From Deinococcus sp. (GTDB taxonomy: Bacteria; Deinococcota; Deinococci; Deinococcales; Deinococcaceae): a DNA stretch of 17,360 bases. Made by a program: the position numbers and the translations under genes. Below the pieces are notes generated by a model that was given only the letters and a program-made list of their open reading frames with translations, made no database searches and was not told the DNA's origin. Each line of letters opens with the position of its first letter. Position 1 is the stretch's first letter. The stretch covers positions 1 to 17,360 of the forward strand of contig JAGLBF010000045.1 of assembly GCA_018260375.1 (NCBI GenBank), written 5' to 3'. This document shows positions 6,730-14,751 of the stretch, piece after piece.

Positions 6730-6786
6730 CTAATACGGACGGCAATTCAATCAGAAACAACACGATTTAATCTCCGTCTGTATTAG
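6730..6786. repeat. Short 57-bp inverted-repeat element, possible deletion derivative
   Basis: CTAATACGGACGG (6730-6742) and CCGTCTGTATTAG (6774-6786) are inverted repeats with 12 of 13 matches. The inside (ATTCAATCAGAAAC ... CACGATTTAATC) resembles the left hairpin part of the 135-bp repeat, so it may be an internally deleted copy. It begins 12 nt after the glutaredoxin stop. No T-tract follows. Bases 6787-6924 after it hold nothing I can name. Confidence 0.6.
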
Positions 6787-6924
6787 ATTATGGTCTTTTT
6801 GAAAGGATAGGTTAACCAAAGGCGTTTGCTTACCAAGTTTGACCTATTTGGGCGCTAAGATTTCGGCGCTAATTAGATATCAATGCAGAGCTTATAACTA
6901 TTCGCAATCGCTAAACCATCTGTA

Positions 6925-6958
6925 AAGCCTGAGCCAACATTCACATTGGCTCAGGCTT
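6925..6958. terminator. Strong hairpin, possible bidirectional terminator
   Basis: AAGCCTGAGCCAA (6925-6937) pairs perfectly over 13 bp with 6946-6958 across an 8-nt loop, followed on the plus strand by CTTGTC. It has the stem of an intrinsic terminator but a poor U-tract. It lies about 200 nt past the glutaredoxin gene and 150 nt before the end of the convergent flavin protein gene. It could also end an unseen small RNA from 6787-6924. Confidence 0.6.
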
Positions 6959-6976
6959 CTTGTCATTATCACAACT

Positions 6977-7032
6977 TATACGCGTTTCGCGATATGGGAG
7001 CGCAAGGAGCGCTTTTCCGAGTGTACTGAAGA
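6977..7032 (+). repeat. Partial repeat copy G (right half)
   Basis: TATACG, GTTTCGCG, TATGG, GCGC and TTTTCCGA-TGT occur in the same order and spacing as in the right half of copy A, with scattered changes. The left half is missing. Confidence 0.65.
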
Positions 7033-7043
7033 GAAGCAGAGCC

Positions 7044-7071
7044 AATACTACATCACTTATTTTGTAGTATT
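7044..7071. repeat. 9-bp inverted repeat downstream of the flavin protein gene
   Basis: AATACTACA (7044-7052) and TGTAGTATT (7063-7071) are exact inverted repeats with a 10-nt AT-rich spacer, 40 nt past the stop of the minus-strand gene. There is no T-tract, so a weak 3'-end hairpin at best. Confidence 0.4.
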
Positions 7072-7111
7072 TATCACCCAGCTTAGAAAAAGCATCTACA
7101 GTCTGACGTGA

Positions 7112-7615
7112 TCAGAGCTTAACGCTGCCACCTTCGCCAAAGTGGGGCTTTTCGCCGGTCACAAAGGTCTTGGCGACTTGTAAGATGTTATTGAGTTTGC
7201 CGTCACTTTCCCAGTAATGTGCGCCATGTACGGTAACTTTGATCAGTTGAACATTAGGATCTTGCTCGCCCCCAGGAAAGTAGGATTGGTAAATATCATT
7301 CCACAGCTCGTGTAGCTTGGCCTGGTCGGTAACCAGCTCGGCATTGCCGTACAGGCTGACATAGCCGCGTCCGCTTTCGGAATAAGAGACATTCACGGCC
7401 ATATTTTGCTCCACGCTGCGTACGAGGTCAGACTCTTTGCTGGCTACAAACCACAGCACACCATCAAAGTCTTTTTCTTGAGTGGTCATGGGCTGCGCGT
7501 GCAGGTGGCCTGCGGCATTGCGAAAGGTGAGCATAGCGATATGTACACCTTTAATCAGCTTGGCGATGGTGGCAAGGTCCTCTTGAGGCGTAGGCTGTTG
7601 AACATGTTGTGTCAT
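7112..7615 (-). CDS. General stress protein 26-like flavin-binding protein (PNPOx-like)
   Basis: 167 residues with a split-barrel FMN-binding fold of the pyridoxamine-phosphate-oxidase-like superfamily. The recognisable order is LIKGVHIAMLTF, HAQPMT, LWFVASKESDLVRSVEQN, VNVSYS, YVSLYGNAELV, and the C-terminal HYWESDGKL, typical of the GSP26 group. These proteins bind flavin and are induced by stress in some bacteria; the reaction is mostly unknown. An enzyme of vitamin B6 synthesis is less likely because true PNPOx is longer and has a different C-terminus. The start is chosen at 7615; upstream is TAAGAATAAGGC, which gives only a weak ribosome binding site (AAGG, very close). The gene stands alone on the minus strand, about 190 nt after the MFS gene. 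Confidence 0.88.
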   Translation of the reverse strand: MTQHVQQPTPQEDLATIAKLIKGVHIAMLTFRNAAGHLHAQPMTTQEKDFDGVLWFVASKESDLVRSVEQNMAVNVSYSESGRGYVSLYGNAELVTDQAKLHELWNDIYQSYFPGGEQDPNVQLIKVTVHGAHYWESDGKLNNILQVAKTFVTGEKPHFGEGGSVKL

Positions 7616-7714
7616 GCCTTATTCTTAGGCGCTGCGGTTGCAGCATTTGGTAGAGAAGATTACTTTTTGACTGAAGCGCTAAGGCAAGCTTTACCAATGA
7701 TTGAGGATAAATAA
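7604..7714 (+). CDS. Possible 36-residue peptide or gene remnant
   Basis: An ORF overlaps the start of the flavin protein gene by 12 nt on the opposite strand. It encodes a short hydrophobic start followed by FGREDYFLTEALRQALPM and an acidic end, a helix-like composition. TAGGCT sits 7 nt upstream of the ATG, compatible with leaderless expression. Codons are much more AT-rich than in neighbours. It could be chance, or the leftover 3' end of a lost gene. No family recognised. Confidence 0.2.
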   Translation: MLCHALFLGAAVAAFGREDYFLTEALRQALPMIEDK

Positions 7715-7769
7715 AGCGAACACTGCAAATCAAACACGGCCACTGACCTTCAGACCATACAGTTTGCCG

Positions 7770-7823
7770 TTATGCTGGCGCTGTGTATTACGCTGACGCT
7801 TTGCATTATGCTGGTGCTGTGCG
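7770..7823. repeat. 18-bp tandem repeat, three units
   Basis: Three units of 18 bp starting TTATGCTGGCGC, TTACGCTGACGC and TTATGCTGGTGC lie head to tail. The third unit contains the stop codon and last codons of the MFS gene (minus strand); the other two are downstream. Slippage could alter the C-terminus or 3' UTR of that gene. Confidence 0.8.
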
Positions 7824-9113
7824 CTGCCGTTCAGGGACATTGCGCACCAGGAATACGCCCAGTATAAAAAAGAGCGCGGCCAGCCCAAAGACCAGGGTGT
7901 AGCCAAATTGCGGCGCCTGAGCATTGCCCCAGTCAAGCAATGCGCCTTGGGGAGCTTCTATCAGTTGCGGCCCTACAAAAGCCACATGCCACACGGCCAT
8001 ATCACGGGCGTAGTTGGCTTTGCTGGGCATCGCGTCACTTCCCAGTGCCCAGTCCACACTGGTAAAGGCCCCGTAACCCAGCCCGAACACCAGAGCAATA
8101 GCAGCGGCAACGCTCAGGCTATGGGCCAGCAGCAGCGACAGGGCCATCAGTGCCATAAGGGTGGCTGCCACATAAATGATGGGCTTGCGGCCTACGCGGT
8201 CACTTAAACGGCCGCCCAGCAGGGTAGTGAGCACCGCACCCACGATAATCAGCATCAGTAAGATAGTGGTGGCGGTTCCGGCACGTTTGTCCGGCTGACG
8301 CAGTACGTCTTTTACATAATAGTGCAAAAAGGGCTGCACGCTGTATTGCCCCATAGAAAAGAGCGCACGGGTGAGAAACACCCAGAAAAAAGGCGCGTGG
8401 GCAAACAGTTGGCGCAGCCCCACCAAGCCCAGTTGTTCCTTGAGCGTTTGCGGGGACACCTTGCGCGGCAACTGCGGCTCTGGCACGCCGCGCAGGGTGA
8501 TCCAGGCAGTGAGTATCAGGGTCAGGCTCATCAGCAAGTAGATGACAGGAGCAGGCAGATGCAGCGCCCCCACCACCAAAAAGGACACGCCGCCGAGCAA
8601 CTGCCCCACACACTGCAACAGGCCCATCACACCGCTGTAGCGCCCGCGCTGGGCCTGAGGTATCAGGTCAGGCAGCAAGGCGCTGTAAGGCGCAGTCGCG
8701 TAGTTGTTGCCAAACTGCACCAGCAAAAAACCCAGGGTATACACCCAAAATCCGCTTACGCCACTCAGCGCCGCCGCCGCAAAGGCCATGACCCCCAGCC
8801 CCATCACGTTGCCGATCACCCCCAGCCGAATGAGGGGCAAGCGCTTGCCCACGCGGTCAGAGTAACTGCCCACCAGCGGCGGCAATATCAGCGCCATCAC
8901 CGCGCCAATGCCGCCCAGCAACCCCAAATACCGCCCCTTGTACTCTTCACCCACAAAGTGCAGCACGTCACTGGGCATCAGCAGCAGCAGCAGCAGCAGC
9001 CACATAAACGCCGAGCCGCCCCAAAAAGCAGACATAGCCCACGGACTGGGCAGCGGCGTGGGAGACGGAGCAGCAGGCAAAGTTGGGCCAGGCACAGCAG
9101 AAGTGGGCGGCAT
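7806..9113 (-). CDS. Major facilitator superfamily transporter
   Basis: 435 residues with about 12 hydrophobic segments in two halves. A Pro-rich cytoplasmic N-terminus of about 25 residues precedes TM1. The loop 2-3 signature GSYSDRVGKRLP in the first half and its counterpart GGRLSDRVGRKP in the second half are the MFS A-motifs. A secondary transporter of the inner membrane is certain, the substrate is not. SLC45-like sugar transporters share this look, but I cannot decide. TM1 contains seven consecutive Leu encoded by a pure trinucleotide repeat. The start at 9113 follows TACTGT with 6 nt spacing (leaderless). The hypothetical gene lies 85 nt upstream on the same strand. Confidence 0.93.
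   Translation of the reverse strand: MPPTSAVPGPTLPAAPSPTPLPSPWAMSAFWGGSAFMWLLLLLLLMPSDVLHFVGEEYKGRYLGLLGGIGAVMALILPPLVGSYSDRVGKRLPLIRLGVIGNVMGLGVMAFAAAALSGVSGFWVYTLGFLLVQFGNNYATAPYSALLPDLIPQAQRGRYSGVMGLLQCVGQLLGGVSFLVVGALHLPAPVIYLLMSLTLILTAWITLRGVPEPQLPRKVSPQTLKEQLGLVGLRQLFAHAPFFWVFLTRALFSMGQYSVQPFLHYYVKDVLRQPDKRAGTATTILLMLIIVGAVLTTLLGGRLSDRVGRKPIIYVAATLMALMALSLLLAHSLSVAAAIALVFGLGYGAFTSVDWALGSDAMPSKANYARDMAVWHVAFVGPQLIEAPQGALLDWGNAQAPQFGYTLVFGLAALFFILGVFLVRNVPERQRTAPA
8979..9000. repeat. (CAG)7 microsatellite in the MFS coding region
   Basis: Seven perfect CAG units, read as CTG on the coding strand, encode a run of seven Leu in the first membrane helix. Unit gain or loss keeps the frame and would change helix length. 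Confidence 0.9.
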
Positions 9114-9119
9114 GGCTTT

Positions 9120-9125
9120 ACAGTA
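9120..9125 (-). promoter_or_regulatory. -10 element, leaderless-type, for the MFS transporter
   Basis: TACTGT on the minus strand with a 6-nt spacer (AAAGCC) to the ATG at 9113. No Shine-Dalgarno is present. Confidence 0.65.
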
Positions 9126-9198
9126 CGGTAAAAACGCGGCAGCCGTTAGAGGGTGAAGAAGATAAGCAGTAAATGGTTAACTGTGGAGGCCTGATCCC

Positions 9199-9627
9199 TC
9201 AGCGCCGAAATGAAAACAGCTTTTTTAGGCCGCTTTCTTTGGGTTTACTCTCTTTAGGCTTGCTTTCTTTGGCGCTGTGACCTTCATCTGTTGGCATGTC
9301 AGCGGCATGAAGCAGTGCGCCTTGTAAGGTGTCAAGTTGCACGCCGCACAGTTTGCACTTTCGCGAGTGTAGGCTCGCGGTGACAAATTGGTGCTGACAA
9401 TCCACTGCCCGCATGTACACCACATAGGCCGCGCGCTCAGCTTCTTCGGGGCTGCTGCCTGTGGCGGTGTAGTAGGGGTGCCGGTCAGGCATAGCAGGCC
9501 CACCACCCGACAAAAAGAAGGTGAATGTATAAATGCTCACGGGGCGCACATCTTGCCCCTTGACCTCCAGCTTTTGGTAGACGCCATGCTTGCGGGCAGC
9601 GGTTTCCCAGTTGATCTTGCCTGTCAT
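9199..9627 (-). CDS. Hypothetical protein with possible Cys/His metal site
   Basis: 142 residues, family not recognised. The middle carries C77-x-H79 and C91-x-x-C94 (CQHQF ... KCKLCG), a spacing that could hold one zinc ion. Before it is a mixed segment with YTFTFFLSGGGPAMPD and an Ala/Glu-rich helix (EEAERAAYVVYMRA). The C-terminus is a Lys/Ser/Glu tail with the repeat KESKP, ending LKKLFSFRR, basic enough to bind nucleic acid or membrane. The ATG at 9627 is preceded by GAGGT with 8 nt spacing and a TATAGT element. It is soluble, with no signal peptide. Co-oriented with the MFS gene 85 nt downstream. Confidence 0.75.
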   Translation of the reverse strand: MTGKINWETAARKHGVYQKLEVKGQDVRPVSIYTFTFFLSGGGPAMPDRHPYYTATGSSPEEAERAAYVVYMRAVDCQHQFVTASLHSRKCKLCGVQLDTLQGALLHAADMPTDEGHSAKESKPKESKPKESGLKKLFSFRR

Positions 9628-9650
9628 ACTTGCGACCTCAAAAGCGCAGG

Positions 9651-9656
9651 ACTATA
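9651..9656 (-). promoter_or_regulatory. Probable -10 element for the hypothetical gene
   Basis: TATAGT on the minus strand with TTGCCC 15 nt further upstream as a weak -35. It leaves a short leader that includes GAGGT. Confidence 0.45.
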
Positions 9657-9781
9657 CATTCTAGTCTTTATGGGCAACTCCACTTTATCGGAGTATAGCA
9701 ACCACGCTCTTGCAAGTTCATTACACCGCAGCACCGCCAGACAAAGGCGGAGGGCCGTTAGTATTTATCAAGCGCTTCACG

Positions 9782-10210
9782 TTACATATACTGGCGGTGG
9801 TCGCTCAGCATGCAGTGATCTTGCACCACATCTATGCCATGCTCGCTGAGGGTCTGGGCTACAGCGTCGTCGCGAATGCCCTGCTGCAACCAGACGACTT
9901 TGGGCAGCGGCTCCATGCTCAATATGTCTTCTAGGTGCTCATGCACTTTGTCACTGCGCCGAAACACTTCAACCACGTCGGCCCCGCCGCGCAGCTCAGC
10001 GAGCGTGGCGAGCACAGGATGCCCGAACGCCTGCGCTCCGCGCTCCGCTAGCGCAGGATTGATGGCAAAGATGCGGTAGCCTTGGCGGTGAAGGTATTCG
10101 GGAACATAATGGGCCGGCTTGGTATCGTCCGGGTGAAAACCCACTACAGCGACGGTTTTGGCGTTCTGAAGCACCTGGATGATGTCTTTGGTTTGGGTGA
10201 GTATAGTCAT
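9782..10210 (-). CDS. CoA-binding protein (CoA_binding_2 family)
   Basis: 142 residues, the usual length for this single-domain Rossmann-fold family (YccU-like; a Thermus member is known to bind CoA). Recognisable parts are TVAVVGFHPDDTKPAHYVPEYL near the N-terminus (nucleotide loop), GYRIFAINP, the GGADVVEVFRRSDKV block, KVVWLQQGI and the C-terminal DHCMLSDHRQ (VVQDxC-type ending). It is homologous to the CoA-binding domain of succinyl-CoA synthetase but lacks catalytic domains, so its biological role is unknown. GGAG is 8 nt before the ATG. The downstream gap 9628-9781 holds a small GC hairpin (9734-9750) without T-tract. Confidence 0.9.
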   Translation of the reverse strand: MTILTQTKDIIQVLQNAKTVAVVGFHPDDTKPAHYVPEYLHRQGYRIFAINPALAERGAQAFGHPVLATLAELRGGADVVEVFRRSDKVHEHLEDILSMEPLPKVVWLQQGIRDDAVAQTLSEHGIDVVQDHCMLSDHRQYM

Positions 10211-10362
10211 TGGAAACTCCGCTGGGGGTAGAACAAGTAAGGGGTTTAAGCATAAGGAGGAGGGCTGATTTGAGTAAAGCGGGAGTTAGAGGTTTAGGGA
10301 GTTACTCTGAGGCGTTTTAACCTTACCGCTTGGCAAGCCCGCTCTGGATACGTTGAGGCAAC

Positions 10363-11706
<1,344 letters not shown>

Positions 11707-11712
11707 GGCTAC

Positions 11713-11742
11713 AGGGTACGCTAGGGCGACAGCAGATGTCAG
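11713..11742 (-). promoter_or_regulatory. Promoter of hemL
   Basis: On the minus strand, CTGACA (11737-11742), an 18-nt spacer, TACCCT (11713-11718), then 6 nt to the ATG. This is the best -35/-10 pair in the window and implies a leaderless mRNA. Confidence 0.75.
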
Positions 11743-11802
11743 GGGAGGAGGATTTAGCCGTCTCGCTGAGCAAGCGGTCTGAATATCTGAGGGTGTGTCC
11801 AC

Positions 11803-11895
11803 ACCGCGAGATGCGTACGTTTTACTACGCCTGCTGGCCTCCTTTTATCACGTGCTCAACAGGGTGCAAGTCGGAACCTGTAGTACACCCTGTTG
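11803..11895 (-). repeat. Diverged repeat copy I, with 10-bp inverted repeat
   Basis: ACCGCG, GCGTACGTTTTACTACGCC, CTGGCCTCCTTTTAT, CTCAACAGGGTG and AAGTCGGAACCTGTA follow the order of copies E and J and, more loosely, the right half of the 135-bp family (ending GTCGGAA-CTGTA). At its right end CAACAGGGTG (11857-11866) and its exact complement (11886-11895) can form a hairpin with a 19-nt loop. It sits between the divergent hemL and homoisocitrate dehydrogenase promoters. Confidence 0.6.
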
Positions 11896-11950
11896 TCCTG
11901 CGCCGTTTTGCTGCGGCGGGCGACACAACACACGCCGCAAGCCTTTACCC

Positions 11951-11956
11951 TAGACT
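11951..11956 (+). promoter_or_regulatory. -10 element, leaderless-type, for homoisocitrate dehydrogenase
   Basis: TAGACT with a 6-nt spacer (ACCGGC) to the ATG at 11963. No Shine-Dalgarno and no clear -35. Confidence 0.65.
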
Positions 11957-11962
11957 ACCGGC

Positions 11963-12958
11963 ATGGCAAAACACCGCATTACCCTCATTGAAGGCGACGG
12001 CATCGGGCACGAAGTGATTCCTGCCGCCCGCCGCGTACTTGAAGCCGCTGGATTTGACGCTGAATATATTGAGGCCCAAGCAGGCTATGAATACTTCCTA
12101 GAGCACGGCACCACCACACCTGAAGCCACTTATGAAGCCATAGAGCACTCGCACGCCACCCTCTTTGGCGCGGCGACCAGTCCCACCACAAAACCCGCAG
12201 GTTTTCACGGCGCAATACGCCACCTGCGCCAAAAGTACGGCCTATACGCCAACGTGCGCCCCACCAAAACCCGCCCCGTAGCAGGAGCCTTTGCGGGGCT
12301 TGATTTGGTGATTGTGCGCGAGAATACCCAGGGCTTATATGTAGAACAAGAGCGGCTCTACAACGATACGGCTATTGCCGACGTGTTGATCACCAGAGCG
12401 GCCTCGGCAGCTATTGGCAAGTTTGCCGCCCAGCTCGCGGTGCAGCGGCGCAGTCACCTGACTGTGGTTCACAAGGCCAACGTACTGCCTGTTACACAGG
12501 GCCTTTTTATGAATACCGTGCTAGACGAGGCCCAAAAGGTGCCGGGCCTGACCACCAACACCATGATTGTAGACAACGCTGCCATGCAACTGGTACGCAA
12601 CCCAGGCCAATTTGACGTACTGGTGATGACCAATATGTTTGGCGACATCCTCTCTGACCTGGCAGCGGGCTTGGTAGGCGGCCTGGGCATCGCTGCCAGT
12701 GGAAATATCGGCGACCAGTTTGGTATTTTTGAATCGGTACACGGTTCAGCCCCCGACATCGCGGGTCAGGGCGTTGCCAACCCCACCGCCACCGTGCTGG
12801 CTGCCGTGCTGATGCTGACACACCTGGGCGAACACGACCTGGCAACCAAAATAGACGCCGCCGTCAACCGCGCCTTGCAAGAAGGCCCACACACCCGCGA
12901 CCTGGGCGGCACAGCGAGCACGCAGGAATTTACAGAGGCGCTGATTTCGTACCTGTAA
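11963..12958 (+). CDS. Homoisocitrate dehydrogenase (lysine biosynthesis)
   Basis: 331 residues, beta-decarboxylating dehydrogenase family. It closely resembles Thermus homoisocitrate dehydrogenase along its length: LIEGDGIGHEVIPAARRVLE, HATLFGAATSPT, GAIRHLR, LYANVRP, HKANVLPVTQGLF, DILSDLAAGLVGGLG and FESVHGSAPDIAG. The family oxidises and decarboxylates homoisocitrate to 2-oxoadipate with NAD+, a step of the aminoadipate lysine route. R86 corresponds to Thermus R85, a residue tied to substrate choice. Isopropylmalate or isocitrate activity is possible as a side activity, and members of this group can be bifunctional. E in Thermus RENTEGLYVE is Q here (NTQGLY). The start follows a leaderless promoter. 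No other lysine genes are adjacent; pyrF follows after 111 nt. Confidence 0.88.
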   Translation: MAKHRITLIEGDGIGHEVIPAARRVLEAAGFDAEYIEAQAGYEYFLEHGTTTPEATYEAIEHSHATLFGAATSPTTKPAGFHGAIRHLRQKYGLYANVRPTKTRPVAGAFAGLDLVIVRENTQGLYVEQERLYNDTAIADVLITRAASAAIGKFAAQLAVQRRSHLTVVHKANVLPVTQGLFMNTVLDEAQKVPGLTTNTMIVDNAAMQLVRNPGQFDVLVMTNMFGDILSDLAAGLVGGLGIAASGNIGDQFGIFESVHGSAPDIAGQGVANPTATVLAAVLMLTHLGEHDLATKIDAAVNRALQEGPHTRDLGGTASTQEFTEALISYL

Positions 12959-13069
12959 TACGCATTTCATATGCGAACACCACAGGCTCTAGGCGGTTCA
13001 CCCAGCCCTCAGCCCTGTAGCTCTTGCTGCCCCCGCCACCCTACTTGTGCCCTACACTGTCTAGCTGAA

Positions 13070-13879
13070 ATGACCTCTCATCCTATTCCCTTTTCCCAGC
13101 GCCTTACCCAGCGGAGCCTCAGCCTCAACACGCGCCTTTGTCTGGGCCTTGACCCCCGCCTAGACGCGTACCATAGCCGCGACGAGCTGCGGGCGCATAC
13201 CCTGGGGGTGCTTGAGGCCTGCGCACCGTATGTGGCGTGCGTAAAGCCGCAGCTGGCCTTTTATGAAGCACTGGGCCTTTGGGGGATGGCGCTCCTTGAA
13301 GACCTCTGCGCGGCGGCGAGGGCGCTTGACCTGCCGGTTATTTTAGACGGCAAACGCGGCGATATTGGCTCTACCGCTGCTGCCTACGCTCAGGGCTGGC
13401 TTGCGGGCACACACGCGGGCGACGCACTGACGGTCAACCCCTTTCTGGGCTTTGAAACGCTTACCCCCTTTGTAGACGCGGCGCGGCAACACGGCGGGGC
13501 GCTGTTTGTACTGGTCAAAACCAGCAACCCAGGTCAAGCTGACTTGCAAGGCGCTGGCGTATCCGAAAAAGTTGCTGCCGAAGTCAGCCGTTTAGGCCAA
13601 CAAGAAGGTGAGGGGCTCAGCAGTGTGGGCGCTGTCATTGGTGCAACGCACCCCAAAGAACTTGCCCAGTGGCGTGCCGCCATGCCTCAGGCGGTGCTGC
13701 TGTTGCCCGGACTCGGCGCACAGGGCGCTAGGGCCAGCGACCTGGCAGCGGCCTTTTTGCCTGACGGCACAGGCGCAGTGGTTAATGCCAGCAGAGGCAT
13801 ACAGTACGCCAGCGGGCTGGATGTCGCGGCGGCGGTACAAGCAGCGCAAGATTTTCGTGCTGAGCTGAGCAGGCTCTAA
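13070..13879 (+). CDS. pyrF: Orotidine 5'-phosphate decarboxylase (type 2)
   Basis: 269 residues. It removes CO2 from OMP to give UMP, the last step of de novo pyrimidine synthesis. CLGLDPR with D28, VKPQLAFYE with K59, and LDGKRGDIGSTA with D93, K95 and D98 form the conserved active site. The length and the GDIGSTA motif fit the longer type 2 PyrF found in Deinococcus, Mycobacterium and Myxococcus. The frame is open from 12971, but the first 33 residues there are Pro/Cys-rich and unlike the family. I prefer ATG 13070, which has TACACT (13053-13058) 11 nt upstream and no clear ribosome binding site. The gene has no pyrimidine neighbours in the window. Confidence 0.93.
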   Translation: MTSHPIPFSQRLTQRSLSLNTRLCLGLDPRLDAYHSRDELRAHTLGVLEACAPYVACVKPQLAFYEALGLWGMALLEDLCAAARALDLPVILDGKRGDIGSTAAAYAQGWLAGTHAGDALTVNPFLGFETLTPFVDAARQHGGALFVLVKTSNPGQADLQGAGVSEKVAAEVSRLGQQEGEGLSSVGAVIGATHPKELAQWRAAMPQAVLLLPGLGAQGARASDLAAAFLPDGTGAVVNASRGIQYASGLDVAAAVQAAQDFRAELSRL

Positions 13880-13959
13880 TGGGCGAGGTTGCCCGCAACA
13901 TAGCTGCTAGTCGTAGGTTGTAGACAGGGTCTAGGCTTCAGAGCTGGGTCAAAGCAGTG

Positions 13960-14000
13960 TATGTACTACAGACTGTGCTGGAATAGAGCGCACTCCGTAT
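13960..14000 (+). repeat. Partial repeat copy F (right end)
   Basis: CAGACTGTGCTGGAATAGAGCG and CACTCCGTAT match the last 40 nt of copy A (CCGACTGTGGTGGAAT, AGCGGCAGTCCGTAT), including the terminal TCCGTAT. The left part is gone. The rest of the 220-nt gap between pyrF and the phosphatase gene (13880-14099) holds only the phosphatase promoter. Confidence 0.65.
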
Positions 14001-14087
14001 CAGCCCTTTAGCCCTCCAAACATTTAGACCTTTAGACATTCAGAGTGGCCCTTAGCCTTCTATCATCCGCCTGCGCCCCGTACTGTT

Positions 14088-14093
14088 TACCCT
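14088..14093 (+). promoter_or_regulatory. -10 element, leaderless-type, for the HAD phosphatase
   Basis: TACCCT with a 6-nt spacer (GACGCA) to the ATG at 14100. A second candidate, TACTGT at 14081, is less well placed. Confidence 0.6.
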
Positions 14094-14099
14094 GACGCA

Positions 14100-14750
14100 A
14101 TGACTGTGAATCCCGAACTTCGTGGCCTTATCCTTGACCTAGACGGCACCCTGATAGACAGCAACGACGCGCACGCCCAGGCCTGGGCGCAGGCGTTTGC
14201 CCAGCACGGCTTTGACATCAGCGCCGAGGAAGTGCGGCCGCTTATTGGCATGGGCGGCGACAAATTGCTGCCTACACTGGCAGGTATAGAGGCCGACAGC
14301 GAGCAAGGCAAAGCCCTGGTAAGCGCCTGGGGAAGCGCCTTTAGGCCGCTGATCCGTGACCTGCGGGCTACGCCAGGTGCGCGCGAACTGGTGGCAGGCC
14401 TGCGCGGACTGGGCTTTGAGGTCATCCTCGGCTCTAGCGGTGAAGATGAGACTGTAGAAGCCGAGCTGCGCCACATCGGACTTGAAGAACTGCTGAGTGC
14501 CCGCGTTCAATCTGATGAAGTAGAGCGCAGCAAACCCGACCCCGATATTGTTGAAATTGCCCTGCACAAGCTCAACCTCGCACCCCAGCAGGTGATGATG
14601 GTAGGTGACACCCACTTTGATGCCGAAGCAGCCGCCCGCGCTGGCGTGCGCTGTGTGCTGCTGCGCTGCGGCGGCAACACTGACCTTCCTGCCCAAACCT
14701 ATGACGACCCCCAGGCGTTGCTGCTGGCCTTTTTGCAGGGGCAAGTGTAG
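14100..14750 (+). CDS. HAD-superfamily phosphatase, phosphoglycolate phosphatase-like
   Basis: 216 residues. Motif I is LDLDGTLID with nucleophile D13 and acid/base D15. Motif II is LGSSGEDET with S112. Motif III is the lysine K145 in RSKPDPDI, and motif IV is MVGDTHFDAEAA with D170 and D174. A helical cap (about 20-90) lies between motifs I and II, so this is subclass I, as in phosphoglycolate phosphatase and beta-phosphoglucomutase. It is a soluble Mg-dependent phosphohydrolase whose substrate cannot be read from sequence. The start follows a leaderless promoter. It converges with recQ: the stops are 115 nt apart and the gap is almost filled by repeat copy J. Confidence 0.9.
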   Translation: MTVNPELRGLILDLDGTLIDSNDAHAQAWAQAFAQHGFDISAEEVRPLIGMGGDKLLPTLAGIEADSEQGKALVSAWGSAFRPLIRDLRATPGARELVAGLRGLGFEVILGSSGEDETVEAELRHIGLEELLSARVQSDEVERSKPDPDIVEIALHKLNLAPQQVMMVGDTHFDAEAAARAGVRCVLLRCGGNTDLPAQTYDDPQALLLAFLQGQV

Positions 14751-14751
14751 G

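Noticed and set aside
8322..9131. Plus-strand ORF of 269 codons opposite the MFS gene
   Set aside because: Very Gln/His/Arg-rich composition typical of the antisense of a high-GC membrane protein gene. No start signals.
9734..9750. GC hairpin after the CoA-binding gene as terminator
   Set aside because: Only 5 bp of stem, and no T-tract in the direction of transcription.
11707..11802. N-terminal extension of hemL by 32 codons
   Set aside because: Pro/Ala/Ser-rich, unlike the family, and covers the -35/-10 promoter of hemL.
12971..13069. N-terminal extension of pyrF by 33 codons
   Set aside because: Cys/Pro-rich with no family match and no ribosome binding site or leaderless promoter at its ATG.
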